Of a stretch of DNA of 64,000 nucleotides, positions 36,587 to 48,181 are shown piece by piece. Made by a program: the position numbers and the translations under genes. The DNA is from SAR86 cluster bacterium (lineage in GTDB: Bacteria > Pseudomonadota > Gammaproteobacteria > Magnimaribacterales > D2472), in assembly GCA_023703615.1 (NCBI GenBank), contig CP097971.1, forward strand, positions 336,315 through 400,314. The letters run 5' to 3'. The notes below the pieces were generated by a model, which was not told where the DNA came from, did not search any database, and was given only the letters and a program-made list of their open reading frames with translations. Numbering within the stretch: the first letter of the stretch is position 1; every line of letters starts with the position of its first letter.

Positions 36587-39391
36587 ATGAGTCAATCTAT
36601 GCATGAGCTCTGGGGGAGCTCTCATATATCATCTGGACATTCCAGTTATCTCGAATCACTTTACGAAATTTATCTAACAAATCCAGAAAATTTATCTAAA
36701 GAATGGATTACTTTTTTTTCTGATCTCGTAAAAAATAAAAAAGAAGTTTCCCACAAGCTTATTATCGAAGAATTTAAAAACCTATCCAGAAGTGGCACTG
36801 TTTTATCGGATGCTATTGATGAAAGACAAGGAAAGGTAATTCGATTAATACAATCATATAGAAATAGAGGACATCAACAAGCACATTTAGATCCTCTAGA
36901 GATGATGGAAAGGAATCCAATAGAAGATTTAGATATCGAATTTCATGGTTTAAAAAATACGGACTTAGATGATGAATTTTATACTGACACATTCTTGATG
37001 GGTGCAAAAAAAGCACCGTTAAGAGCTATTATAGATGAGTTAAAAAGAGCATATTGTGGTCATATTGGAATCGAATATAACTATATAATGGATTCTGTTG
37101 AAAGAAGATGGTTTCAAAAGATATTTGAATCAAAGGTAGGAAAATATAAGTTTTCTAACAAAGAAAAATTACACATATTTGAACGTTTAAATTCTGCAGA
37201 AGGTTTAGCAAAATATCTTGCTGCTCAATACCCTGGTATGAAAAGATTTGGTATTGATGGTGCTGAATCTCTTGTACCAATGATTGACGCAATAATACAA
37301 AACTGTGGAGAATTGGGTGCAAGTCAAGTTTGCTTTGGAATGGCTCATAGAGGCAGATTAAACCTTTTGGTTAATGTTCTTGGCAAACTTCCCTCAGATT
37401 TATTTTCGTCCTTTAATGAAGAGGGTGTGCTTGAAGGAGCAAATACTGGTGACGTGAAATATCATTTAGGTTTTTCTTCAAATTTCATAACACCTGGTGG
37501 TGAAGTTCATGTTTCTCTTAGCAATAATCCATCACATCTCGAAATAGTAGATCCAGTTGTACTTGGGTCAGTTAGAGCAAGACAAGATAGACTTCATGAT
37601 AAAAAAAGAGAAAGTGTAATTCCTGTTTTACTTCATGGAGATGCATCTTTTTCAGGACAGGGTGTCGTTATGGAATCTCTTCAAATGTCTCAAACTAGAG
37701 GATTTTTTGTTGGAGGAACAATTCATGTCATTGTGAATAATCAAATAGGCTTTACAACAAGTAACAAAAGTGATGCAAGATCTACTGATTATTCAACAGA
37801 TGTAGCTAAAATGATTCAAGCTCCAGTTATTCACGTAAATGGCGATCATCCGGAAATGGTAATAAATGCTGTCAAAGTAGCTACAAAGTATAGAAAAAAA
37901 TTCAAAAAAGATATTGTAATAGACTTATTTTGTTACAGAAGAAGAGGTCATAACGAAGCCGACGATCCATCTGCAACTCAACCATTGATGTATGAAAAAA
38001 TAAAACAACATCCATCAGTATTAAAACAATATCAAACTAAACTTATTAAAGAAAATATTCTTACTATTAAGGATGCTGAAAATATAAAAAATAATTATAG
38101 AAAATCACTTGATTCAGGTAAGACAGTAGCCAAAAATTTAGCAAAAAATCCGAATAATGATATGTGGTTTGATTGGAAGCCATATCTTGATGTTTTATGG
38201 TGGCCAAAAGTTGATACTACTTTTAATAAAAATAAACTCGAAGAATTAGGTATAGATGTTTCATCTACTCCAGATAATTTTAATTTAGGTATTCAAGCAT
38301 CAAAAATTTTTCAAGATCGTATAAAGATGAACAACCAAGAAATTGAAGTTAATTGGGGTTATGCTGAAATTATGGCATATGCAACTCTTCTTTCTGAAGG
38401 ATATCCAGTAAGAATTTCAGGACAAGATGTTAGAAGAGGTACTTTTTCTCATAGACACGCTTGTGTTTTTGATACAAATACTGGAAAAGGTTTTATTCCA
38501 CTTTCTAAAGTTGCAAAAAAATATAATACCAGATTTGACATATATGATACTTTGCTGTCTGAAGAGGCAGTTCTAGCATTTGAATACGGATACTCTGCAA
38601 CGTGGCCGTCAGGTCTAACGATATGGGAGGCGCAGTTTGGGGATTTTGCCAATGGAGCTCAGGTTGTAATAGACCAGTTTATTGTATCTGCTCAACATAA
38701 ATGGGAAAGATTATCTGGTTTAGTAATGCTATTACCGCATGGCTATGAAGGACAAGGACCAGAACATAGTAGTGCAAGAATAGAAAGATTCTTGCAATTA
38801 TGTGCATCAGAAAATATACAAGTATGCATTCCAAGCTCTCCATCACAGATGTTTCATTTGCTTCGAAGGCAGACCATAAGAAAAATGAGAACACCTCTGA
38901 TTGTTATAACCCCAAAAAGTCTTTTAAGAAATCCTAAGGCAGTTTCATCTATAGAAGGATTATGTAATGGAAGTTTTAGGACTGTTATTGATGATAAAAT
39001 TATTGATAAAGACAATGTCAATAATATAGTGCTTTGCTCTGGAAAAGTTTATTATGAACTTGAGCAAAGAAAAAAAGAAACGAAAATAGAAAACATGGCA
39101 ATAATAAGAATTGAGCAGTTATATCCATTTCCCTATGATGATTTAGAAGAGTTATTAGTATCATATAAAAATGTTAATAAAGTTAAATGGTGCCAGGAAG
39201 AGCCATCCAATCAAGGTGCTTGGTTTAGTCATAGGCATAGATTACAAAGAGTTCTTGATAGGCTTAAAAATAAAAAAATTGAAATAACACTTGTTAGCAG
39301 GCCTCCTGCAGCAGCACCTGCAGTTGGAATGATGAAATTACATCAACAACAGCAAGATAAATTGATTAATGAAGCTTTAGAGATTAAATAA
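36587..39391 (+). CDS. sucA: 2-oxoglutarate dehydrogenase E1
   Basis: 934 residues, the E. coli size. It starts with the E2-binding segment containing [18 protein letters not shown]. Thiamine core: [56 protein letters not shown]-terminal [15 protein letters not shown] and [10 protein letters not shown]. It decarboxylates 2-oxoglutarate and passes succinyl to the E2 lipoyl group. Confidence 0.97.
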   Translation: MSQSMHELWGSSHISSGHSSYLESLYEIYLTNPENLSKEWITFFSDLVKNKKEVSHKLIIEEFKNLSRSGTVLSDAIDERQGKVIRLIQSYRNRGHQQAHLDPLEMMERNPIEDLDIEFHGLKNTDLDDEFYTDTFLMGAKKAPLRAIIDELKRAYCGHIGIEYNYIMDSVERRWFQKIFESKVGKYKFSNKEKLHIFERLNSAEGLAKYLAAQYPGMKRFGIDGAESLVPMIDAIIQNCGELGASQVCFGMAHRGRLNLLVNVLGKLPSDLFSSFNEEGVLEGANTGDVKYHLGFSSNFITPGGEVHVSLSNNPSHLEIVDPVVLGSVRARQDRLHDKKRESVIPVLLHGDASFSGQGVVMESLQMSQTRGFFVGGTIHVIVNNQIGFTTSNKSDARSTDYSTDVAKMIQAPVIHVNGDHPEMVINAVKVATKYRKKFKKDIVIDLFCYRRRGHNEADDPSATQPLMYEKIKQHPSVLKQYQTKLIKENILTIKDAENIKNNYRKSLDSGKTVAKNLAKNPNNDMWFDWKPYLDVLWWPKVDTTFNKNKLEELGIDVSSTPDNFNLGIQASKIFQDRIKMNNQEIEVNWGYAEIMAYATLLSEGYPVRISGQDVRRGTFSHRHACVFDTNTGKGFIPLSKVAKKYNTRFDIYDTLLSEEAVLAFEYGYSATWPSGLTIWEAQFGDFANGAQVVIDQFIVSAQHKWERLSGLVMLLPHGYEGQGPEHSSARIERFLQLCASENIQVCIPSSPSQMFHLLRRQTIRKMRTPLIVITPKSLLRNPKAVSSIEGLCNGSFRTVIDDKIIDKDNVNNIVLCSGKVYYELEQRKKETKIENMAIIRIEQLYPFPYDDLEELLVSYKNVNKVKWCQEEPSNQGAWFSHRHRLQRVLDRLKNKKIEITLVSRPPAAAPAVGMMKLHQQQQDKLINEALEIK

Positions 39392-40599
39392 TGAGTATTG
39401 AAATTAAATCACCTACCTTTCCAGAATCTGTTGCCGAGGGAACAGTTGCTAATTGGTTAAAGCATGAAGGTGAAAATGTTTCTCAAGATGAAGTTCTTGC
39501 TGAAATTGAAACTGATAAGGTTGTATTAGAGGTTTTGGCCCCTGAAAATGGTATTTTATCGAAAATCATTAAGAAAGAAGGAGAGGTTGTTCTAAGTGCT
39601 GAAAAAATTGCTGATTTTGAAGAAACATCAGAATTATCAGAAGTTCATGAAGAAGAAAAGGTCAGCAAAGTTGAAGAAAAATCGGTAGAAAGTAAATCTA
39701 AAATTTCTGAAGTTAAGATTAATAAAACAGGACCTGCAGCAAAAAAATTAATTAGTGAAAACAATATTATTGAAGAAGAAATTATAGCAACTGGTAAACA
39801 CAATAGAATTACTAAATCTGATGTCGTCAATCATTTAGAAAGTCAATCAAGCTCAATAAATACATCAGAAAAAAAACATTCATCAGATATTACCAGTGGT
39901 AGAACAGAGAAACGAGTTGAAATGTCGAGATTAAGGGAAACAATCGCAAAAAGACTAGTTCAAGTAAAACAGGATACAGCAATGCTAACAACTTTTAATG
40001 AAGTTGATATGCAACCTATTAAAGATCTACGAAAAAAATATGGAGACGAATTTCAATCTCAACATGGAGTGAAACTTGGTTTTATGGGATTTTTCATTAT
40101 CGCATCAGTACAAGCTTTAAAAAAATTTCCTCTAGTAAATGCTTCAATTGATAAAAAAGATATTGTATATCATGGTTTTCAAGATATAGGTGTTGCGGTA
40201 TCAACTGAAAGAGGTTTAGTTGTCCCAGTAATAAAGGACGCAGATACAAAATCTTTATCAGATATTGAAAAAGATATTATTGAATATTCAGAAAAAGCAA
40301 GATTAGGAAAATTATCAATTGAAGAAATGCAAGGTGGAACCTTTACTATCTCGAATGGAGGCGTTTTTGGATCTCTCCTATCAACTCCTATTCTTAATGC
40401 GCCCCAAACAGCAATTCTTGGCATGCATTCAATTCAAGAGAGACCTGTTGCAATCAATGGTGAAGTTCTAATTAGACCAATGATGTACTTGGCTTTGAGC
40501 TATGATCATAGATTACTAGATGGAAAGGAAGCTGTAACATTTTTAGTTTCAATAAAAGAGCAGCTTGAATCACCAGAAAGATTATTATTAAATTTATAG
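39391..40599 (+). CDS. sucB: 2-oxoglutarate dehydrogenase E2, dihydrolipoyl succinyltransferase
   Basis: 402 residues: one lipoyl domain (Lys43 in [11 protein letters not shown]), a charged linker of about 40 residues, the peripheral-subunit binding domain ([13 protein letters not shown]...[11 protein letters not shown]) and the catalytic domain ending in [16 protein letters not shown] (His and Asp). It shares one base with the sucA stop. Confidence 0.97.
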   Translation: MSIEIKSPTFPESVAEGTVANWLKHEGENVSQDEVLAEIETDKVVLEVLAPENGILSKIIKKEGEVVLSAEKIADFEETSELSEVHEEEKVSKVEEKSVESKSKISEVKINKTGPAAKKLISENNIIEEEIIATGKHNRITKSDVVNHLESQSSSINTSEKKHSSDITSGRTEKRVEMSRLRETIAKRLVQVKQDTAMLTTFNEVDMQPIKDLRKKYGDEFQSQHGVKLGFMGFFIIASVQALKKFPLVNASIDKKDIVYHGFQDIGVAVSTERGLVVPVIKDADTKSLSDIEKDIIEYSEKARLGKLSIEEMQGGTFTISNGGVFGSLLSTPILNAPQTAILGMHSIQERPVAINGEVLIRPMMYLALSYDHRLLDGKEAVTFLVSIKEQLESPERLLLNL

Positions 40600-40609
40600 A
40601 GGTATTTAG

Positions 40610-42028
40610 GTGTTCGATGTTATTGTAATTGGAAGTGGACCAGCAGGTTATGTGGCTGCAATAAGAGCGTCTCAATTAGGCCTAAAAACTGCATGTGTAG
40701 AAGAATTGACAGATACAGATGGCAGTGCAAATTTAGGAGGCACATGCTTAAATGTTGGATGCATACCATCTAAAACACTTTTAGATTCCTCTCATAGATA
40801 TTACGAAGCAAAAAATAATTTAGGGTCTCATGGCATAAATCTTGAAAATTTATCATTAGACATTGAAACAATGATGAACAGAAAAGATAAGATCGTAAAG
40901 AAATTAACATCAGGAGTAAAAGCTTTATTTACTGCAAATAAGGTTGAATCAATTGTTGGAAGAGGTAAAGTTTTATCTGATGTTCTTGTCGAGGTAACTA
41001 AACCTGATGGATCAATAACACAAATTGAAGCTAAAAATATCATCATTGCTACAGGCTCAATCCCAATTGAAATTCAATCAGCAAAATTTAGCAAAAATAT
41101 TGTTGATAGTACAGGCGCACTTTCTTTTAGTGATGTTCCTAAAAAATTAGGTATTATTGGCGCTGGCATAATAGGTCTTGAATTAGGAAGTGTTTGGTCA
41201 AGATTAGGTGCAAAAGTTACTGTAATTGAAGCACTTGATGAGTTTTTGCCAATGACTGATCATGAAATAGCAAAAGAATCTTTTAAGGAATTTAAAAAAC
41301 AAGGCCTTGATTTCAAACTAAGCTCTAAACTAATTAATGCAAAAGATTTAAAAAATTCTGTAAAAATTAAATATCACACAAATAATAAAGAGCATGAATT
41401 AGAATTTGATAAATTAATAGTTGCAGTCGGCAGAAAACCAAATTTAAAAGATGTTATTAACAAAGATATAAATCTTAATTTAAATAATGGTTTCATCGAA
41501 GTTGACAACTTTTGTCAAACAAAAATACCAAGCATATGGGCAGTAGGTGACGTTGTGCGCGGACCAATGTTAGCCCACAAAGGAAGTGAAGAGGGTATTA
41601 TGGTAGCCGAAAGAATTGCAAAAAATCATTTTGCAGTCAATTATTCACTTGTGCCATCTGTTATTTATACTCATCCAGAAATTGCATGGGTTGGAAAGAA
41701 TGAAAAAGAGTTAAGAGAAGAAGGGATAAATTTTAAAGTAGGAAAATTTCCATTTTCTGCAAGTGGAAGAGCTCTTGCGGTCGATCAATCTTCAGGATTT
41801 GTAAAGGTTATTTCTGATTCAAAAACAGATACAATTTTAGGAGTTCATGTAATAGGTCCTGCTGCAGCTGAATTAGTGCAACAAGCACTTATATCTATGG
41901 AATTTGGTGCAAGCTCTGAAGATATTGGTTTAACAATGTTTAGTCATCCAACAGTTTCAGAAGCATTACATGAAGCAGCTTTATCATCAAATAACCAAGC
42001 TATTCACATGTGGAATAAAGTTAAGTGA
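40610..42028 (+). CDS. lpdA: Dihydrolipoyl dehydrogenase (E3)
   Basis: 472 residues from GTG 40610, with AGAGG upstream. FAD fold [19 protein letters not shown], redox disulfide [19 protein letters not shown] fold [19 protein letters not shown], and the His-Glu catalytic pair in [11 protein letters not shown]. Its place between sucB and sucC suggests service for the 2-oxoglutarate complex, and possibly other lipoyl complexes too. Confidence 0.96.
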   Translation: MFDVIVIGSGPAGYVAAIRASQLGLKTACVEELTDTDGSANLGGTCLNVGCIPSKTLLDSSHRYYEAKNNLGSHGINLENLSLDIETMMNRKDKIVKKLTSGVKALFTANKVESIVGRGKVLSDVLVEVTKPDGSITQIEAKNIIIATGSIPIEIQSAKFSKNIVDSTGALSFSDVPKKLGIIGAGIIGLELGSVWSRLGAKVTVIEALDEFLPMTDHEIAKESFKEFKKQGLDFKLSSKLINAKDLKNSVKIKYHTNNKEHELEFDKLIVAVGRKPNLKDVINKDINLNLNNGFIEVDNFCQTKIPSIWAVGDVVRGPMLAHKGSEEGIMVAERIAKNHFAVNYSLVPSVIYTHPEIAWVGKNEKELREEGINFKVGKFPFSASGRALAVDQSSGFVKVISDSKTDTILGVHVIGPAAAELVQQALISMEFGASSEDIGLTMFSHPTVSEALHEAALSSNNQAIHMWNKVK

Positions 42029-43185
42029 ACCTTCACGAATATCAAGGAAAGTTTTTATTTGCACAATATAATTTACCTGTTTCAAAAGGAAAAGTCATAT
42101 CAAATGCAGACGAAGCTGCAAATGCTTGCAATGAGATTGGAGGTACAAAATGGGTTATAAAAGCACAGGTTCATGCAGGCGGAAGAGGAAAATCTGGAGG
42201 CGTTGAGCTTATAGATAGCCCTGAATCAGCCACCAAATTTGCTGAAAAATGGCTAGGACAAAGATTAGTCACTTATCAAACTGATAAAAATGGCCAGCCT
42301 GTTAATTCAATTTTAATTGAGAAGTGTACAAACATTACAAAAGAACTTTATCTTAGTATGGTAATTGATAGAGAATCTCAAAAGATTGTTGTCATAGGAT
42401 CAAGTGAAGGAGGAGTAGATATTGAAAGTGTTGCAAAAAATCATCCTGAAAAAATAATATATGTAGGTTTTGATATCGATGATAATAATATAACTAATAA
42501 GGCAATAAAAATTGCCAATGTTTTAAACCTTAATGGTAAACAGATTAAACAATTCATTGAAATGATTAAAAATCTAACAAACTTGTTTATTGAAAAAGAT
42601 TTAAGTCTTTTAGAAATCAATCCATTAGTAATAAATGATAAGGATGAATTGCATTGTTTAGATGCAAAATTAAATATAGATTCTAATGCGTTGTTTAGAC
42701 AACCAGATCTTCTTGAGATGCATGACCAATCACAAGATGATCCTAGTGAAGCTGAAGCAGCAAAACATGACTTAAGTTATGTTTCTTTAGATGGAAATAT
42801 TGGATGTATGGTAAATGGAGCTGGTTTAGCAATGGGCACAATGGATACGATTAAATTTTTTGGCGGTAATCCAGCAAATTTTTTAGATGTTGGCGGAACA
42901 GCAACGCAAGAAAGAGTTTCCAAAGCATTTAAAATTATTTTAAAAGATCCTAATGTAAAGGTTGTACTTGTTAATATTTTTGGTGGAATAGTTAGATGCG
43001 ACCTTATAGCTGAAGGAATAATTGCTGCTGTAAATGAAATAGAAGTTAAAGTTCCAATAGTTGTTAGGCTTGAAGGCAACAATTCAAATGAAGGATCGAA
43101 AATTTTATCAGATTCAAATGTTAAAATTGAGAGTCTCAACAATTTATCAGAAGCAGCCCAAAAGGCAGTTGAGTTATCAAAATGA
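42025..43185 (+). CDS. sucC: Succinyl-CoA synthetase beta subunit
   Basis: 386 residues from GTG 42025, overlapping the lpdA stop (GTGA). [22 protein letters not shown] is the standard ATP-grasp start; [23 protein letters not shown] and [16 protein letters not shown] follow. It makes ATP or GTP from succinyl-CoA with SucD. Confidence 0.97.
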   Translation: MNLHEYQGKFLFAQYNLPVSKGKVISNADEAANACNEIGGTKWVIKAQVHAGGRGKSGGVELIDSPESATKFAEKWLGQRLVTYQTDKNGQPVNSILIEKCTNITKELYLSMVIDRESQKIVVIGSSEGGVDIESVAKNHPEKIIYVGFDIDDNNITNKAIKIANVLNLNGKQIKQFIEMIKNLTNLFIEKDLSLLEINPLVINDKDELHCLDAKLNIDSNALFRQPDLLEMHDQSQDDPSEAEAAKHDLSYVSLDGNIGCMVNGAGLAMGTMDTIKFFGGNPANFLDVGGTATQERVSKAFKIILKDPNVKVVLVNIFGGIVRCDLIAEGIIAAVNEIEVKVPIVVRLEGNNSNEGSKILSDSNVKIESLNNLSEAAQKAVELSK

Positions 43186-44057
43186 GCATATTAGTTGATA
43201 AAAACACAAGACTAATAGTTCAGGGCTTTACTGGCTCTCAAGGAACACTCCATTCAGAACAATCGTTAGAATATGGAACTAATATTGTTGGGGGAGTTAC
43301 TCCTGGCAAAGGCGGGCAATCTCATTTAAATAAACCAGTATTCAATTCAGTGGCAGAAGCATGTAAAAAGGTAGAACCAAATGCATCAATAATTTTTGTG
43401 CCCGCACAGTTTTGTAAATCATCAATTCTTGAAGCTGCTGAGTCAGGTATTAAGTTAATTATATGTATAACTGAAGGTGTACCAACATTAGATATGCTAG
43501 AAGTAAAAAATCGAGTAGATGAGCTAGGAGTCAGATTAATTGGTCCAAATTGTCCAGGAGTGATAACACCTGGACAGGCTAAACTAGGTATAATGCCAGG
43601 AAATATACACAAGCCTGGCTCTATTGGAATTATCTCAAGATCAGGTACTTTAACTTATGAGGCTGTAAAACAAACTACTGACTTGGGTTTTGGTCAAAGC
43701 AGCTGCGTTGGAATTGGTGGTGATCCAATACCTGGCTCATCTTTTATAGATATTTTGAAGCTTTTTGAAAATGATTCTGAAACAGAAGCAATAGTTATGG
43801 TAGGTGAAATAGGCGGCAATGCAGAAGAGTTAGCCGCAGAATTTATAAAGGATAATATCACTAAACCAGTCATATCATATATAGCAGGTCAGACAGCACC
43901 AGCTGGAAAAAGAATGGGCCATGCTGGAGCGATAATTGCTGGCGGTAAAGGTACTGCAAAAGATAAAATTATTAAATTAGAAGAATGTGGTGTCCATATT
44001 GCGGACAATTTAGTTAATATTGGTCAAAAAGTTGCAAGTGTTCTTTTAGATAAATAA
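43182..44057 (+). CDS. sucD: Succinyl-CoA synthetase alpha subunit
   Basis: 291 residues. CoA-binding fold [26 protein letters not shown], and the phosphohistidine loop in [18 protein letters not shown]. The last 34 bases overlap the 3' end of the convergent MATE gene. Confidence 0.97.
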   Translation: MSILVDKNTRLIVQGFTGSQGTLHSEQSLEYGTNIVGGVTPGKGGQSHLNKPVFNSVAEACKKVEPNASIIFVPAQFCKSSILEAAESGIKLIICITEGVPTLDMLEVKNRVDELGVRLIGPNCPGVITPGQAKLGIMPGNIHKPGSIGIISRSGTLTYEAVKQTTDLGFGQSSCVGIGGDPIPGSSFIDILKLFENDSETEAIVMVGEIGGNAEELAAEFIKDNITKPVISYIAGQTAPAGKRMGHAGAIIAGGKGTAKDKIIKLEECGVHIADNLVNIGQKVASVLLDK

Positions 44058-45388
44058 TTTTTAATAATATTATTTAACCTATATATAGCTAAAATAGAGC
44101 AAACACACAAACCTATTGTCATCCCATACCACATACCATATGCACCTTTTGGATTACCGAATCCATAATTTGTTAGATAATAACCAATTGGCAATGCAAC
44201 GAACCAATAAGATATCAAAATAAGAATCATAGGTATAAATGTATCTTTAAAACCTCTTAAACTTCCCAATGCTGCTATTTGTATTCCATCTGGAAGTTGA
44301 AATAACGCTGCGATAATTAATAAACTTATAGCCAGCTCGATCACTAAAAATTCCGAAGTATAAACACTTACTATATAACCTCTAAATATAATGATGATAA
44401 AAGTGTTAATAAATGCACCAATGATGCACATATATACTGTTGATAATGAAGCTATTTTGGCTTGGTAGAAATCTTCTTCTCCAATTAAATTACCAACTCT
44501 TGTTGCAGATGCCAAACCTACAGAAAGGTAAGTCATAAAGAACAAGCTAGCAATATTTATTGCTATTGCATGACTTGCCACGACTATCTCTCCAAGGCTT
44601 CCTAATATAATTGCTGCTCCGGAAAAAAGACTTAATTCAATAAAAATACCAAAGCCTATTGGTAAACCTAATCTAAAAACCTCTTTAGTGGTTTCAATTG
44701 ATGGAAAATTAAATGATTGAAAAGGCTTTGTTTTTTGATAATGTTTAGATTTAAAAATGTAAATGAGCAATACCAACATCATAATTACTGAAACAATCGA
44801 AGTTGCAATTCCGCATCCAACACCACCAAGCTCTGGTGCGCCTAACCATCCATAAACAAATATTAGATCCAAGGGAATATTCAAAAGCATACCTGTAAAT
44901 GCAATATAAAATATAGGTTTAGTTAATGTCATTCCTTCGCTATAACATCTCAGACAAGTAAAAATTGTTATACAGGCTACTCCTATTGAAATCGCTTTAA
45001 GGTAATCTATTGATATTTGAGTAATTGAATTCTTTATCGGAAGTAATTTTAAAATTATATCCATGTTAAAAAATATAAATGCCATTAAAATACCTAGAAA
45101 AAATGAAATCCATAAAATTTCTCTTAATTTTTTTCCAATTAATATAAATTTTTTTGCTCCATAAAGCTGAGCTACTATAGGAGTTACTGAAAAAATCACA
45201 CCAGTAATAAACATCCAAATTGTATTTGCAAATGCAGTACCAATTGCTAATCCGGCTAAATCATTAGCACTAGCTCTTCCAGCTATTATTGTATCGGCAG
45301 TTCCCATTAATAAATATGACATTTGGGATCCAAAAATTGGAAAACCAATTACTGTTAATTTCTTAAATTCTTTTAAATATTTTTTCAA
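44024..45388 (-). CDS. MATE family multidrug/Na+ exporter, NorM-like
   Basis: 454 residues with twelve predicted helices in two halves. [28 protein letters not shown] is the conserved first helix of NorM proteins (IxxPxxxxQ...MxxVDTxMxG pattern), and [28 protein letters not shown] the mid-protein signature. Exports cationic compounds against Na+ or H+. Substrate not inferable. The convergent overlap with sucD leaves no terminator space. Confidence 0.9.
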   Translation of the reverse strand: MKKYLKEFKKLTVIGFPIFGSQMSYLLMGTADTIIAGRASANDLAGLAIGTAFANTIWMFITGVIFSVTPIVAQLYGAKKFILIGKKLREILWISFFLGILMAFIFFNMDIILKLLPIKNSITQISIDYLKAISIGVACITIFTCLRCYSEGMTLTKPIFYIAFTGMLLNIPLDLIFVYGWLGAPELGGVGCGIATSIVSVIMMLVLLIYIFKSKHYQKTKPFQSFNFPSIETTKEVFRLGLPIGFGIFIELSLFSGAAIILGSLGEIVVASHAIAINIASLFFMTYLSVGLASATRVGNLIGEEDFYQAKIASLSTVYMCIIGAFINTFIIIIFRGYIVSVYTSEFLVIELAISLLIIAALFQLPDGIQIAALGSLRGFKDTFIPMILILISYWFVALPIGYYLTNYGFGNPKGAYGMWYGMTIGLCVCSILAIYRLNNIIKNYLSKRTLATF

Positions 45389-45453
45389 TTAAATGGCCAA
45401 TAATAATTTTTCGGTACTTTATCATATTAAAATATAAAGTTAAGGAGATTATT

Positions 45454-46173
45454 ATTAGAAAAGACAATAGACCATATTGGTTAAAAAAGATTTCTCAAAA
45501 ATTTGTAAAAATATATGTGAGACATTTTCTTGAACCTCAATTTTTGTATCTAGGAAAGGGGGGTGCTTTTTTTAAACCTAGACATATAAAAGTATTTGGT
45601 AATAACGTATTCATTGATGATTATCCAACATTGATTGGTGCAAAGGATGCAAATATACAATTTACTTCATGGAATATATCAGATCATAAAGGCGAAATTA
45701 AAATAGGAAAGTATTGTTTAATCACGCCTGGTGTTCGAATTATGGCTGCAGAAAAAATCCATATTGGAGATTCATGCATGATAGCACATGGTGCATATAT
45801 ATCTGATGCTGATTGGCATGGCATATATGATAGATCTAAGCCGGTAGGCAAAACCAAACCAGTAATTTTTGAGGATAATGTGTGGATAGGAGATACTGCA
45901 ATTGTATGTAAGGGAGTAAAAATAGGTAAAAATAGCATCATTGGCGCGGGTTCTGTTGTTACAAAAGATGTTCCTCCAAATACGGTATTTGCTGGCAATC
46001 CTGCAAAAAAAGTTAAAGATCTAGATATTAAAAACTTTACTTCAAGAAAAGATTTTTTTAAGGATCCTATTAAGCTTGCGAATGACTTTGATGCTCTAGA
46101 TAAATTCTCTCTTGGAGACAACTCGCTCTTTGGATGGATAAAAAGCTTATTATTTCCAAATAAAAACAATTAA
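45454..46173 (+). CDS. Hexapeptide-repeat acyltransferase, probably started at ATT
   Basis: The first conventional start is GTG 45517, but the frame upstream continues without a stop and encodes RKDNRPYWLKKISQKFVKIYVRHFLEPQF, which resembles the N-terminal segment I recall for this acyltransferase family. AAGGAG at 45442-45447 lies six bases before ATT 45454, and no ATG, GTG or TTG is available in frame there. From 45454 the product has 239 residues, with left-handed beta-helix repeats (KIGKYCLITPGVRIMAAEKIHIGDSCMI, VWIGDTAIVCKGVKIGKNSIIGAGSVV) and DADWHGIYDR. It is likely an O-acetyltransferase; the acceptor is unknown. The stop overlaps pdxB by one base. Confidence 0.75.
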   Translation: MRKDNRPYWLKKISQKFVKIYVRHFLEPQFLYLGKGGAFFKPRHIKVFGNNVFIDDYPTLIGAKDANIQFTSWNISDHKGEIKIGKYCLITPGVRIMAAEKIHIGDSCMIAHGAYISDADWHGIYDRSKPVGKTKPVIFEDNVWIGDTAIVCKGVKIGKNSIIGAGSVVTKDVPPNTVFAGNPAKKVKDLDIKNFTSRKDFFKDPIKLANDFDALDKFSLGDNSLFGWIKSLLFPNKNN

Positions 46174-47216
46174 TGATAGTTGTTGTTGATAAAGACATTA
46201 AAAAATTTAAAGAAATAACTTCAATAGTAGAAGAATTTAGTGATATAGAATTTAATTATGTAGAAGACAAAGAGATCAATAATAAAAAAATAAAAAATGC
46301 TGATGTATTGTTTGTAAGATCAACAACAAACATTTCAGAAAATCTTTTAAAAGAATCAAAAATAAAGTTGGTTGGTTCTGCAACTTCTGGTATTGATCAC
46401 TTAGATACAAATTACCTTGAAAGTAAAGGCATTAATTGGTTTTATTCTCCAGGCTGTAATTCAATATCTGTGATGAATTATGTATTAAGTTGTATAAATT
46501 TTTTATTTAAAGAAAAATACTTGAGAAGAAATGACAGTATTGGAATAATTGGCTGTGGAAATATAGGCAATTTAGTGAGACTTGCACTCAATAAATTTAA
46601 AATAAGTGTCAAAGTATTTGATCCATACATCACCAATGAGCATTCAGCTGAATATAAAGATTTAATTAAATGTAAGTTACTTACTTTTCATGTTCCATTA
46701 ACAATGAATCATTTACATGCTACATATAAGATGATTAATAAAGAATTCATTTCTAAAATGAAGCCTTCAATAATTATTAATACCTCAAGAGGAGAGATTG
46801 CTAAAGAAAAAGATATCATTGATAGCAACTTAATATATTTATCAGATGTTTGGGTAAATGAACCGGAGCCCTCAATTGATATTTTAAACAGAAGTATCAT
46901 ATCAACTCCTCATGTGGCTGGTCACAGCATGAGAGGTAAATTGAATGGCACATTAAAATTAATATTTGAATTAATGCGCTTTTTGAAAATTGACATTAAT
47001 AAAACGAATGAGTATGAAAAAAAAATCATCAGCTTAATAAACTTTGAAGAATCTAAAATTATTTCATCAATAGAACAAATTGATACATTATATGATGTAG
47101 AAAAAGAATCATCTTCTTTTAAAAAAAAGCTAATAGGCAGTAATCATAGAATAAAGAAAAAAACTTTTAATTTAATCAGATCGCAACACAAAGAAAGGCA
47201 AGAATATATTCTTTAA
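46173..47216 (+). CDS. pdxB: Erythronate-4-phosphate dehydrogenase
   Basis: 347 residues of the D-2-hydroxyacid dehydrogenase superfamily. VGSATSGIDHLD, SPGCNSISVMNYVLSCI and GIIGCGNIGNLVRLAL are PdxB signatures; a C-terminal extension of the PdxB type follows the HVAGHSMRGK segment. It makes the pyridoxal phosphate precursor 2-oxo-3-hydroxy-4-phosphobutanoate. ATG shares a base with the previous stop. Confidence 0.9.
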   Translation: MIVVVDKDIKKFKEITSIVEEFSDIEFNYVEDKEINNKKIKNADVLFVRSTTNISENLLKESKIKLVGSATSGIDHLDTNYLESKGINWFYSPGCNSISVMNYVLSCINFLFKEKYLRRNDSIGIIGCGNIGNLVRLALNKFKISVKVFDPYITNEHSAEYKDLIKCKLLTFHVPLTMNHLHATYKMINKEFISKMKPSIIINTSRGEIAKEKDIIDSNLIYLSDVWVNEPEPSIDILNRSIISTPHVAGHSMRGKLNGTLKLIFELMRFLKIDINKTNEYEKKIISLINFEESKIISSIEQIDTLYDVEKESSSFKKKLIGSNHRIKKKTFNLIRSQHKERQEYIL

Positions 47217-47325
47217 AATATCTTTTTTTATATATAGAAACCTTCTTTACTCAATATATATATATAATTTATACACATTGGCATAGATTTTGCTTTATAT
47301 ATAGATATGTATAGCGCCAAAGTTT

Positions 47326-47703
47326 ATGAATATTATTAAAAACGAAGATATAATTAGTGCTAAATTATTTATTAAAAATATTTTATCTCAGACTATTGAG
47401 AACCCAAACAATCCAGACTCACTAAGTTTCTTTCAGTCTGATACCTATAGGTTCTATTTTTTAATATGTTTTATGTTGGAATATTTTGAAAACAATGAAA
47501 TATCTCAAGAATATGCTATTTCTCTAGTTCCAAAAAAATATGCTTCACGTATAAAAAGATTGCAAGTTCTTAAAAGCGCGGTTCAACTTGGTTTTATTAC
47601 TGAAACGCAATCGAGTCATGATAAAAGAAGAAGGATATATCAGCCCTCAAATATATTGTTAAATGATTTTCTTGATTACACAAAATCAGTATTGAATCCA
47701 TAA
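47326..47703 (+). CDS. Winged-helix protein of unknown role
   Basis: 125 residues, not assigned to a named gene. The C-terminal half ([34 protein letters not shown]) has the recognition-helix and wing pattern of MarR-like winged helices, where the DKRRR segment forms the basic wing. It is flanked by AT-rich gaps of 109 and 73 bases, unlike its packed neighbours, and a 16-base palindrome lies downstream before msrB. A DNA-binding regulator is likely; targets are unknown. Confidence 0.6.
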   Translation: MNIIKNEDIISAKLFIKNILSQTIENPNNPDSLSFFQSDTYRFYFLICFMLEYFENNEISQEYAISLVPKKYASRIKRLQVLKSAVQLGFITETQSSHDKRRRIYQPSNILLNDFLDYTKSVLNP

Positions 47704-47761
47704 ATTAAATTTTTTCATTTTTCTATTATTTAATATAAATCTACCTATATGGATTGTTGTT

Positions 47762-47777
47762 TATTACAATTGTAATA
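47762..47777 (+). promoter_or_regulatory. Perfect 16-base palindrome immediately before msrB
   Basis: TATTACAATTGTAATA is fully self-complementary. It ends on the A of the msrB ATG at 47777. It could be an operator for the adjacent winged-helix protein or another dyad-binding regulator. As RNA it has no loop, so a DNA site is more likely. Confidence 0.4.
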
Positions 47778-48181
47778 TGTCAAAGATATATAAATCTGAA
47801 GAAGAATGGCGAACTTTCTTAAATGAAGAATCTTTTCGAGTAACAAGAAAATCAGGGACTGAAAAACCATTTACAGGAAAATACTGGAATTTTGATAAAG
47901 AAGGTATTTATAGATGTGTTTGTTGTGGCCAAGAATTATTTTTATCTAAAGCAAAATTTGATTCAGGATGTGGTTGGCCTAGCTTTTTTGTGCCTTCAAG
48001 CAATCAAGTAATTGATGAGCATGTTGACTCTTCTTTTGGCATGGTAAGAACAGAAGTAAAATGTTCAAAATGTGATGCACATTTAGGCCATGTCTTTAAT
48101 GATGGCCCAAATCCAACAGGCTTAAGATATTGTATAAATTCAGCTTCTTTGGACTTTAAAAATTATGACGAAAAAAAATAA
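47777..48181 (+). CDS. msrB: Peptide-methionine (R)-S-oxide reductase
   Basis: 134 residues. Zinc ligands in CVCCG and [12 protein letters not shown], substrate segment SGCGWPSFF and the catalytic Cys in [11 protein letters not shown]. It repairs methionine-R-sulfoxide with thioredoxin. No Shine-Dalgarno; a palindrome takes its place. The end overlaps murJ by 17 bases. Confidence 0.95.
   Translation: MSKIYKSEEEWRTFLNEESFRVTRKSGTEKPFTGKYWNFDKEGIYRCVCCGQELFLSKAKFDSGCGWPSFFVPSSNQVIDEHVDSSFGMVRTEVKCSKCDAHLGHVFNDGPNPTGLRYCINSASLDFKNYDEKK

Noticed and set aside
42777-43142. 121-codon minus-strand open frame
   Set aside because: Shadow of sucC, whose ATP-grasp and [10 protein letters not shown] motifs are unambiguous on the plus strand.
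45684-46169. 161-codon minus-strand open frame
   Set aside because: It lies wholly within the acyltransferase, which has clear hexapeptide repeats; the antisense frame has no recognisable domain.
47200-47228. AAGAATATATTCTT followed by a T-run after pdxB as a terminator
   Set aside because: The stem is all A/T but two pairs, has no loop, and the T-run starts nine bases too far downstream to be convincing.
47240-47270. TATATATATATA tract as a repeat or origin element
   Set aside because: Short dinucleotide run without DnaA boxes or neighbouring replication genes.
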